A stretch of 64,000 nucleotides of DNA, from NCBI GenBank assembly GCA_027563935.2, contig CM050449.1:86838371-86902370 (forward strand), written 5' to 3'. How positions within the stretch are numbered: the first letter of the stretch is position 1; each line of letters starts with the position of its first letter. The position numbers were made by a program, and so were the translations under genes. The stretch comes from Costus lasius (lineage: Eukaryota > Streptophyta > Magnoliopsida > Zingiberales > Costaceae). This document shows, piece after piece, positions 45,150 to 55,263 of this stretch. The notes beneath the pieces were generated by a model. That model saw only the letters and a list, made by a program, of their open reading frames with translations, did no database searches and was not told the DNA's origin.

Positions 45150-47242
45150 TGATGACACCGAAATTTATAGTAAATTTTATGCCATTTCATTGGTATTTTT
45201 TTTCTCATATTCATAGACTTTGCTTATTTTTATGCATTTTTTATCAATATTTGTGGAATCTACTCTCTTTTCTGCTTTTGATGATTTTCAGGCAAAAAGG
45301 CATAATTTTTTAGTCAATTTCGAGCAATCCAGATGCATAACTGAATTCACAACATCAACAGGAGATCAGATGTCAAATTTAAGAAGAATTGGAGCTTCAG
45401 AGCAAATTACAGCACCCCCATTATGGATATTACGGTACCGTAATTTGACTGCACTCACAGATCAAAATCACGGTACTGCCATAATTCCCAAGAGGTGCCG
45501 TAATTTGAAGTTTTTCAGACCAGAGAATTTCGTGGTATTACAGCATGGACGTAACAATCTCTACGGTGCCGTATTTTGAGCATTTTTGGATAGAGATTTG
45601 ATGAAGTTTACAGTACTACCGTAACGGAATTTATGGTGTAGTAATTCGGGATGGTTTTCCACCCGAGAGTTGGCTGTCCAAATTTACGGTACCGTAATTA
45701 CGGCACTGCCGTAAAGAAGATCACGGTACCGTAATTCCGGAAGAATTTCACCTGAGAGTTGGCTGTCCAAATTACGGCACTGCCGTAACATTCATTACGG
45801 CCATAATTACAACTCAAAATCGTGATTTTTCCGGTTAACATGAAGCCCGATTTTTATGGAGATGATTGCGATCAATCCAAGCCATTAAATAGGATGCTGC
45901 AAGAAGCAAACAGAGAGCTTTTTCCGAGACTGAAGAGAGGCAGACCAAAAGCCCTAATTTTCGTCCACTAGAGAGAGAGAAATCACCTCACACACTGCCG
46001 CCCTAGGTTTCACCGCTAGGAAGCATATAGCGCATCTCCGGCCGTGAAATTTGAGTGGAAGCTACGCATAGAGGAGGAGAACGTGTCCGAAAAGTTTCAG
46101 CGTGATTGGAGATCAAACGGAGGAGAAATCAACAAAAGATCGAGTGCCACCGCTGTTCGCCCAGATTACGGCCTTAATCTTCATTACGGACGTACCATAA
46201 TTCTTCCTTTCACTCTGTTTCGATTTTCAACACTATGAATTATTGTAATCTTCCCTCTATGATAGCTTAAACTCACTTTGGGACAAGGGGGAGTAATTCA
46301 CTTGATTTTTAATGACTAGATGACTATTTTTTCATTATTTCATCACGTTTAATCTTAGCATAATGATTTTACTCATGCGATGATTGTTCTTAGATTCTCT
46401 TAGATCTATATTATTATTCATGTTTTAGAGTTTTCGCCATTGACTGAAAAGTAATTGCTTGAGAACTTGGAACCCTAGAATTGCATGTTAGGAACTTTCT
46501 TAGGTTAGTTCTTATTAGTTTGATTTTAGGAGATTAATTGCCATGAATATAATATGAATCTAGGATTGAGCCGAAGTTGTCAAACGAGGAGATCTTGTGC
46601 GAAAGCAAGGATCGGAATGTTGAAGAACCATGAGTAAAACTAGTGTCGAGACTCGGATGCACAAAAGTGATCATTGAGATTCCACTAGAGATTATCAACC
46701 AAGAATTCGGATGCACGAAAGTGATCCTTGAGTTCTTAGTTTGATGATTTACTTATCTTCAGCTTGGGATAAATCTTGCGCAAAAGCGACAGTTGATCTC
46801 TGCATGATTGTCTGCACGAAAGTGAGATAATCCTTTTATTAAGTAAATTACATCTTTATCATATTAAAGTTAAATTGACGAAATCTTTATTCATGTCTAG
46901 TCATAGAAATTAAAGTGAATGAAACCCTAGTCCCATCTTCTCTCTCTGATAATTCCATTTTAATTTTCGATTTGCTCGCTTGCATAATTTCAATTACCTA
47001 GATAGTAAGAAATCATTTATTCAGTACTTGACAACACAGGTCTCTGTGGGATCGATACTTTTCTTTTTTACTTCGAGTATCCATGCGCTTGCGGACACTA
47101 CAAGTTTAGGGACAACAAGTTTTTGGAGCCGTGTTAGGGAGTGACAAAAGTCCCTGTATGCCAACACTTAGGTTTTGGCCGCGACACCTGAAATAAGTGT
47201 ACCCTACTTGTATTCATAAGTGTGTCCTTTCATATCACAACA
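45150..47242 (+). repeat. 5' LTR of G-II
   Basis: The palindrome cluster at 45400-45815 includes exact TTACGGTACCGTAA at 45430-45443 and 45684-45697 and TTACGGCACTGCCGTAA at 45698-45714 and 45772-45788. After GCTTGCGGACACTACA, where G-I ends, this LTR carries about 135 extra bases, including a primer-site-like ACAACAAGTTTTTGGAGCCG at about 47112. Confidence 0.85.
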
Positions 47243-47248
47243 AGTTTT

Positions 47249-47266
47249 TGGCGTCGTTGCCAGGGA
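47249..47266 (+). other. Primer binding site of G-II, degenerate
   Basis: TGGCGTCGTTGCCAGGGA differs at two positions from the G-I primer site. Both differences are transitions, one of them C to T at a CpG. Confidence 0.7.
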
Positions 47267-47559
47267 CCTTAGTTTTGTTAATATCAAAATAGTTGTCAGT
47301 ATAGCTAGACTAAGTTTTATTTGTCTTAGATTTAACTTTATTTTTCTGTTTTTTGCAGGTTTTGGATTTTCATAAGTTGTGATAGAACTGTGATTTCTGA
47401 AATTTGTGAATTCACTTGTGTTTATTATTTTCTATTTTTTTTTCTATATTCTGAAAAAAAAATTATTGATTGGTGTTGGATAATCTTTGTGTTCTTGATA
47501 GATTTGAAGAGATATCTTTTAATTATAACTCCTAGGCAACTAAAAGAGGTGAGATATAC

Positions 47560-48669
47560 ATGCCACAAGAAAGGTATGAAAATGATTCACGGTGCACTCT
47601 TGCAGATAAATTAAAATTTCACTCTATGCACCCTATTAGATGTAATATTTGTGGATGTTTTGATCATTATGCTTCTAATTGTCCAAATCTTGTTTCTGAT
47701 CCATACTTTGAGGATACTAAAGAATCTAGGTTAGAATCCATGCTTGAAAAATTCATGTCAAATCAAAACCAATTCATGACAAACCAAAATAAGGAAATTG
47801 AAGTTCTTAAGGAGATAATTGGTCAGCTTGCTTCTAATGTAGAATCTATATATGCTCATTCTGAATTTTTAGAGACCCAGATAGCACAACAAAAATGTTT
47901 ATTTGAGTTTGACTTGGAAACTGAAAAACTTGATTTAGAAAATTCCCCCACTGATTATGATTGTTTTGAGATTGAGCCTAATGTGGATATTAATGAATCT
48001 CAATATGATTTTGATAATTGTGAAATTGATTATTTTGATAATTTATTTGTGGAAATATTTGAGGAAATTGAAATTGAAAAACCCTCTTTTGATGAAATTG
48101 ATTCTTTTGATAATATATTGTTTATAGTTAATTCTGATGAAGGATATGAGGGGACTAATTTAGAAAAATCTTATTCTGATTTTGTTGATAATTTTGAAAA
48201 TTGATAAATTATTTGATTGTGAGCAAAGGAATATGAAAAAGATTTGAAAAATATAAACATTGATGAATACCATGATGAAGTTTTGCCGATATCTAATGTT
48301 CACTCTTTTAATTTATTTGAAAAATTATGTTTTATTGAGGAATCTAATGAGAAATAAAAAAGTTATTTTGATGATCCAATGCTTATATATTTTGATCAAA
48401 GTCCTATTGCAATTGAAAATATAAATCTGAAGAAAGGACTTATGATTTTACTTACTGAGAAATTTAGGAAGATCATTGAATATCCTTTATTTGAAGTTGA
48501 AAATTTTGATTTTGATTTCCGCATATTTGAGAAAGCCATGTCAATTGTGATTTTTTTAAAAAATTTTGGATATTTGAATTCGTGGCTAAACTTTTTGGAC
48601 AGCGGAAAAGGAAGAAATTACATGTTATTTACTTTGGTACTGATTCACCTGCTTCGCCATGATTTTTGA
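47560..48669 (+). pseudogene. G-II zinc-knuckle/acidic-repeat protein gene, frameshifted
   Basis: The 47560-48204 stretch (214 codons) contains the zinc knuckle CNICGCFDHYASNC, a stretch absent from G-I with repeated FMxNQN (about 47750-47800), then EIDYFDNLF and EIDSFDNILF acidic repeats. An extra A near 48197 shifts the frame, producing TGA where G-I reads on. Homology continues out of frame and again in 48379-48669 with LKKGLMILLTEKFRKIIEYPL. A second frameshift near 48555 (T and A runs) alters the C-terminus, so the G-I ending is not kept. The breaks differ from those of G-I, so both descend from one intact gene. Its family is unrecognised beyond the CCHC motif. Confidence 0.75.
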
Positions 48670-48705
48670 GTTTTGGTCAAGCTATGGACCTAAAAATTAG
48701 CGCTT

Positions 48706-48723
48706 CTTGGAAGGCAACCCAAG
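48706..48723 (+). other. Conserved hairpin after the G-II gene
   Basis: CTTGGAAGGCAACCCAAG is the counterpart of 43903-43920 with one stem position changed (G to A). It lies at the same distance from the end of the gene. Confidence 0.65.
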
Positions 48724-51337
48724 CACTTTTGCTTAGTTTAATTTATGTTATTTTAGTTTATTTTTAGAATTAATTTTTCATTTATTTTTTTTGCAGGGAA
48801 AAATAAAATTTTGTTTAAAATACGGCACTGCCGTAATCAGTGTTACGGTGCCGTAATCTTGATCTGATTTCATTCGAGAGTTTTTAGCATATTACGGCGG
48901 TACCGTATTGGTTTTTACGGTACCATAATTCATGACAATTTCTGACCCGAAAGTTTTTGAAGTTTCATGGCGGTACCATATTGGTTTTTACGGTATCATT
49001 TTTTTGGATATTTTTGACCCGAGAGTTCTTTGAAAAATACAGCACTGCCGTAATTTTTTTTACGCCCGTAATTTTAAAACTGCATTCTGCTTATTTGATT
49101 AGGTGTTTTCTCACTGTGATTTTAAGAAACTGGGTTGGGAAAATTTTTTATCTTTGGCACCATCACGAAGTACTCATCTTTGTTTATCATCTGGACATTT
49201 TTTCTGAATTTTAAAGTCCATGGATCATTCTAAAACACATAGCATTATTTCGATTCTGATTAATTTCTGCAGTAGTTTTCTTTTGACTATTCTGATTAGC
49301 ACTTTTGCTGCAGCACTTTTGCTGTTGCTTTAATGAGTTGAAACCCTAATTTTTCGCTTGGAATTGGAAGAACATGTGTCATTTTATCTTGAGGATTAGT
49401 TATTTTCATGAAAATGCTTTCTGATCATTCTAGGACACATAGCAACTTTTCGAATTTGATTAACTTTTGTGCAGTTTTTAGTTTTGTAATCTGATTAGCC
49501 TTCTTTCTATTGATACCCTAAATTCCTGACAGATTTTGATCCTTTGATTTTCATACACCCGGAAAGAACAAGTTTCATTCTATTACATGGTTTTGTCCAT
49601 TTTCTTTTTGGATCATTAAATCTTATTTTTGGGTATGGCTACTTTTCATAAAAAATTCACTAGCTACTCTACTTGCTTTCTACATAGCTTCTTTTGGCTC
49701 CAGATCCAGAAATCTTCAAAAGCAACTGTCTTCCACCTCTAGCCACCACTGCATCTGCCTTTGACATCACTGTTTCCAGCTATCGACACTGGATTATCAC
49801 CACAGCAGCCTCTTACTTCTTCTGCTGCCTCTATTTTGATTTATTTATTTATTTATTTATGTAGCAGACAATTTATTAGTGACTGATTTTTTTATCTATG
49901 CAGCATTATCTCTAACACCCACCAGCCGACGATCTCACCTCCAGGAATGTATTCTCTAGCAGGCCACTAGAGATTACTCACTCTACTGTCAGCACTATCA
50001 CCATCATTGCTAGCAGCTTTTCAGCCAGCCTCTGTTCCACCTCTGCTTCTCGCCTGCATCAGCTCTTTCCACCAACGCTCTTCTGGACCATCGATGATAT
50101 ATCTTATTCTTCTTTAAGAAAATTATTTTTATCATTATTATTTTTAGAGACTATTTTTAGACTAAGCCTTATGTATCTTAAATCGTGCAGGTAAAATTTT
50201 TAAAAGGCACATCTATGGACCTAGCAGCATCTGCCCCGACACTATTTTTGGTATGAGCCTTATGTATTTTTGGTCAGATCTTGCTATATAGTTTCGTGAG
50301 TATCGTTTACACTCTCTTGTATTCATGATTATTTCATATGGTTGCATCTTTGATTTGCTTTAGATGCATCACTCACTGATATTTCTTCGATATGGTTATA
50401 TGATGATATGATTGTTCATGATCCACTTTCTACTATCTTGTGGTGTGATTCTATTTTTAAAAGATTTTCATTGATAAATATCTTCCTTGATGATGAATAA
50501 ACTTGTATTCATGATTAGAAAGAAACCTATCATGTTAGATTTATTTCTTCAATGCATATCCATCTTTTGAAATTTGACATTGGTTGATGCATGAAATTTT
50601 GGCTAGATGTGTAATTTGAGGAATAAGATCTGAAGGTGAAACTGCTCCTTTAAATAAAATGAGCATATGAGTATGATTACTGAATTGATATCAATTGATC
50701 AACCTAGTAGATGTTTAGTCTATTTTGCTATTTGTTGGGAAGGAAGAATCCAAGATCCATAAAAATAGTGAGAGACTTCCGTACTTGGCAGTAAGTAAAA
50801 TTGATAGTGGTACCTAAGACATGGGTTAAAGTCTATGTCTAAAAGATAATGAGAGAGAAAAAGAATAAGACTCCTCTACTTGGCACTATGCAAAATTGAT
50901 AGTGGTACCGAAGATAAGAGTTGAAGTTAAATTAAAAAAAAAAAGTGTGTATCTAAGTGAGTACATGCCATCTGTGCAAAAACAACAAAATACATGAAAA
51001 AGAGCAAAAAATGAATAAAAAAATATGTGTGGAAAAAGATCTTGGAAACCTAATTCCTGTAAACAAAAGTATGATAGATTTGAACTGAAAATTGGGTGAA
51101 ATCATGAGATTGAAAATTTTATTTATTATACAAGTTGCGAAATTTTATTTGATTGAGATGTAGATCTAGAGGGTTGAGTTCTAAGAATGATATGTTTATT
51201 TGAAGTTTTGTGAAACAATTGATGGAATTTTTCATTGATGATTGTATTTTAGAAATTTATTAAGCATGAAAAAGTTTATAATTTAATCAATTTTTTATTT
51301 TTACTTGGGGACAAGCAAAATTTGAGCCTTATTTGTT
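48724..51337 (+). other. G-II 3' internal region, non-coding
   Basis: It holds palindromes at about 48820-49070 (exact TACGGCACTGCCGTAA at 48821-48836), three diverged tandem units near 49218, 49420 and 49610, a C/T-rich CAGC-containing tract (49680-50090), AT-rich sequence, an imperfect duplication at about 50765-50930 (each copy with AAAATTGATAGTGGTACC), and a purine-rich ACTTGGGGACAAGC at about 51303 just before the 3' LTR that may serve as polypurine tract. No ORF is supported. Confidence 0.65.
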
Positions 51338-53430
51338 TGATGACACCGAAATTTATAGTAAATTTTGTGCCATTTCATTGGTATTTTTTGTGTCATATTC
51401 ATAGACTTTGTTTATTTTTATTCCTTTTTATCAATATTTGCAAAATCTACACTCTTTTCTATTTTTGATAATTTTCAGGCAAAAAGGCACGGTTTTTTAG
51501 TCGATTTCGAGCAATCCAGATGCATAATTGAATTCACAACATCAACAGGAGATCACACGTCAAATTTCAGAAGAATTGGAGCTTCAGAGCAAATTACGGC
51601 ACCACCATTATGGATATTACGGTACCGTAATTTGACTACCCTCGTAGATCAAAATCACGGTACTGCCATAATTCCTGAGAGGTGCCGTAATTTGAAATTT
51701 TTCAGACTAGAGAATTTTGTGGCGTTACGACATGGCCATAATAATCTCTACGGTGCCGTATTTTGGAGCGTTTTTGGATAGAGATTTGATGAAGTTTATG
51801 ATACTACCATAATAGAATTTACAGTACTATAATTCGGGATGGTGTTCCACCTGAGAGTTGGCTGTCCAAATTTATGGTACTGTAATTACGGCACTGCCGT
51901 AAAGAAGATCACGGTACCGTAATTCCGAAAGAATTTCACCTGACAGTTGGCTGTCCAAATTACGGCACTACCGTAACATTCATTATGGCCGTAATTACAA
52001 CTCAAAATCGTGATTTTTCCAATCAACATGAAGCCCAATTTTTGCGGAGATCATTGCAATCGATCCAGGCCATTAAATAGGATGCTGTAAAAAGCAAAAA
52101 GAGAGCTTTTTCCGAGACGAAGAGAGGCAAACCAAAAGCCCTAATTTTCGTCCACTAGAGAGAGAGAAATCGCCTCACATGCCGCCACCCTAGATATCCC
52201 TACCGGGAAGCATACAATGCATTTCCGGCCGTAAAATTTGAGTGGAAACTACGCATAGAGGAGGAGAAGGTGTCCCAGAAGTTTCAGCATGATTGGAGAT
52301 CAGACGGAGGAGAAATCAACAAAAGATAGAGCGTCGCCGCCGTTCGCCCAGATTACGGCTGTAATCTTCATTACGGCCGTACCGTAATTCTTCCTTTCAC
52401 TCTGTTTCGATTTCCAACACTATGAATTGTTGTAATCTTCCCTCTATGATAGCTTAAACTCATTTTGGGACATGGGAGAGTAATTCACTTGATTTTTAAT
52501 GACTAGATGACTATTTTTTTATTATTTCGTCACGTTTAATCTTTGCATGATGATTTTACTCATGCGATGATTATTCTTAGATTCTCTTAGATCTATATTA
52601 TTATTCATGTTTTAGAGTTTTCGCCTTTGACTGAAAAGTAATTGCTTGAGAACTTGGAACCCAAGAATTGCATGTTATGAACTTTCTTAGGTAAGTTCTT
52701 ATTTGTTTGATTTTAGGAGATTAATTGCCATGAATATAATATGAATCTAGGATTGAGCCTAAGTTGTCAAACGTGGAGATCTTGTGCGAAAGCAAGGATC
52801 GGAACGTTGGAGAACCATGAGTAAAAACTAGTGTCGAGACTCGGATGCACGAAAGTGATCCTTGAGATTCCACTACAGATTATCAACCTAGAATTCGGAT
52901 GTACGAAAGTGATCATTGAGTTCTTAGTTTGATGATTTACTTATCTTCTGCTTGGGATAAATCTTGCGGGAAAGCGAGAGTTGATCCCTGCATGATTGTC
53001 TGCACGAAAGTTAGATAATCCTTTTATTAAGTAAATTACATCTTTATCATATTAAAGTTAAACTGACGAAATCTTTATTCATGTCTAGTCATAGAAATTA
53101 AAGTGAATGAAACACTAGTCTCATCTTCTCTCTCTGATAATTCCGTTTTAGTTTTCGATTTGCTCGCTTGCATAATTTCGATTACCTAGATAGTAAGAAA
53201 TCAATTATTCGGTACTTGACAACACAGGTCTCTGCGGGATCGATACTTTTCTTTATTACTTCGAGTATCCGTGCACTTGCGGACACTACAAGTTTAGGGA
53301 CAACAAGTATTTGGAGCCGTGTCAGGGAGTGACAAAAGTCCTTGTACGCCAACACTTAGGTTTTGGCCGCGACACCTAAAATAAGTCTACCCTACTTGTA
53401 TTCATAAGTGTGTCCTTTCGGATCACAATA
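51338..53430 (+). repeat. 3' LTR of G-II
   Basis: It has the same length as the 5' LTR (2093 bp) and the same layout. Exact palindromes are at 51617-51630 and 51886-51902, and CACGGTACCGTAA at 51910-51922. The primer-site-like relic near 53299 is also present. A 138-codon ORF at 51365-51781 runs through the palindrome cluster and is not considered coding, because its counterpart at 45220 has diverged without frame conservation. Confidence 0.85.
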
Positions 53431-53559
53431 GTCGACACTAGATTCCACCACCAGCAACCTCTTACTTCTTCTACTATCTCTGTTTCCATGGATTTTATTT
53501 ATTTATGTAGTAGACTCTTCATTAGTGACATTTTTTTTATTTTATTTTTGCAGTGCTAT
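53431..53559 (+). other. G-I internal segment between G-II and B-III
   Basis: GTCGACACTAGATTCC and the following CAGCAACCTCTTACTTCTTC match 49788-49830 of G-II, so this is G-I internal sequence resuming after the nested copy. It ends with GCTAT (53555-53559), the target site of B-III. Confidence 0.75.
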
Positions 53560-55249
53560 TGTTGGGGTATGCCCTTAAGGCTAATGTTTGAGGCCTTGGG
53601 ATTGTATCAGTATCATGTATAAACTCTTATGTTTATAAAGGCATGGTTGTTATTCAGTTTGTTACATTGTCTGCTGCAATAAGTGTACTTCTGAATAATG
53701 TCTCAAAGCTGTTCAGCTGGGCTGACATGCTATAAAGTCCTTAGTTGAGATATCTTGGTGAACATGAGACAGCCTTGATATGATTGAGACTAATATGTGT
53801 TCTAATCTTATAGGATGCTTCGAGCATGGAATAAGATGTAGACTCATGGGTACATTGGATGTACTGGACAGACCCTACTAGGATATTCAATTGCTTGTCA
53901 CAATGTGAATAATCCTTGAATGCGACAAGTGGCACATTTCCTCTGACTTGAGATCACTTGTGTTTTCTAAATGATGATTGTCATTGTTTTGAGGTAGTTC
54001 AATATCATTTGAAACATAATGATTATAGACTATCTTGGATGGTGAGCTTGAGTCAGGTTAGGGAACTAGTGATAGACAAAGGATTGCCGTCTCCTTGTTT
54101 AAGGAGTGTGATGTTCTAAAGGGGCCCCCTGGATGAGATAATTGAGAAAAGAGTATGGCCATACCCAGGTGACTATGTTCATCTGATCTAATCATGCTCA
54201 TCATATTGGAGTTACAAGCTTGACACGCTTGTCCAATAAGAACATCCAGTGGCAAAGGAAACATGCATGCCTTGTGAGTTGGATTCACACTTGTGCTGTG
54301 GTTTGGGTGTAGTCTTGGAAGACTCTTTTCTTTATATCGGGAGACAGTGATGTGTTGCTAGATACCCCTCACTGATCGTGATAACGTGAGTTATCGTTAC
54401 CGACATTTAAAGGAAACCCTCAGGGTCGCACAATTTGATGATATGGCTTACTTAAGTCAGATCATGTGGACTGAATTATTCAGGTTCAGTTTAAAGGGAT
54501 TTAATCTCTGATTGTAAGTGAGATCTGGTCTGATCATGTTTGATTGATTAGGGCTTGAGATCGGTAAGCTTCGATCGAGAGATTGGATGCTAGATCGGTG
54601 AGATCAGGAGCATCAAGAGATCGACGGTCAGATCAAGAGCCTTAGGGTTTATTGTGGTCTGGACTGATTGCTTGGTTTATTTGGTTATTAAACCAAACCA
54701 AATTGAACCAGCTCATTGAGTGAGCGTGTGGTTCAAATTGAGAGGAGTTTGCGATAGGGGTAAACCCATGATCGCATGTGAGTGAGTGGCTTTCTATTTT
54801 TAGAAAGCATGATCACATACGTGACCACTACTCACGTTCACGCCTAAGGCGCTCTACTCTCTCGCCTCTCCTCCTCTCTCGTCGCCAACTTGAGTTATTC
54901 GGTTTTGCACTCTCGTGTGGTGAAGAGGTTGACGCAAGGAGAAGGAAGTAATCGCCAAGCAAAGGAGATCTCTCCCCTTCCATTCGACAACGACTTCTTG
55001 GAACCTTGCTAGCACAAGGAGCACCAAGAGAAGAGTAGGCGACACCAATTGTGTGCGTCACCTTTGGAGAAGGAGCACTTGCGCCTTTCCTTCCAAGACA
55101 CCATCTAAGCGATGGCAATGGTGAGAATCCCTTTCTCATGCAAGTTGAACATATTACATGCATAGATCCTTGAAACCCCTTCCGCTGCGTCAAAATTTTC
55201 ATATGCGCCTCCTATAGGGTTTCGCCCCCCTTGTTCTAGGGGACTTTCA
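53560..55249 (+). repeat. 5' LTR of B-III
   Basis: It starts TGTTGGGGTATGCCC and ends GGGGACTTTCA. The palindrome GCTTTCTATTTTTAGAAAGC is at 54789-54808 with the MEF2-type CTATTTTTAG at 54794-54803. This may also serve as the TATA region, since no better TATA box is seen. Antisense ORFs (for example 53741-53935 and 54828-55202) are duplicated in the other LTR and are not supported. Confidence 0.93.
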
Positions 55250-55251
55250 AT

Positions 55252-55263
55252 TGGTATCAGAGC
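55252..55263 (+). other. Primer binding site of B-III (tRNA-Met type)
   Basis: TGGTATCAGAGC begins two bases after the LTR end. Confidence 0.88.

Larger units (their letters stand above)
45150..53430 (+). mobile_element. Athila-like LTR element G-II, complete but pol-less
   Basis: Both LTRs are exactly 2093 bp (45150-47242, 51338-53430) and start TGATGACACC. The left ends in CAACA and the right in CAATA. The flanks are ATCGA (45145-45149) and GTCGA (53431-53435), a 5-bp duplication with one mismatch. The internal region of 4095 bp has a degenerate primer site, a broken zinc-knuckle gene, the hairpin and a long non-coding part, but no protease, reverse transcriptase or integrase. It inserted into the 3' internal region of G-I, a relative, in the same orientation. 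LTR divergence is several percent by eye. Confidence 0.85.

Noticed and set aside
51365..51781. A 138-codon ORF in the G-II 3' LTR, with a 119-codon relative at 45220
   Set aside because: It runs through the palindrome cluster, starts at different points in the two LTRs and shows no protein-level constraint that I can see.
54828..55202. A 124-codon ORF, identical at 62240-62614
   Set aside because: It is antisense in the two B-III LTRs, which are almost identical, so its conservation carries no information. The subfamilies B-I and B-II do not keep it.
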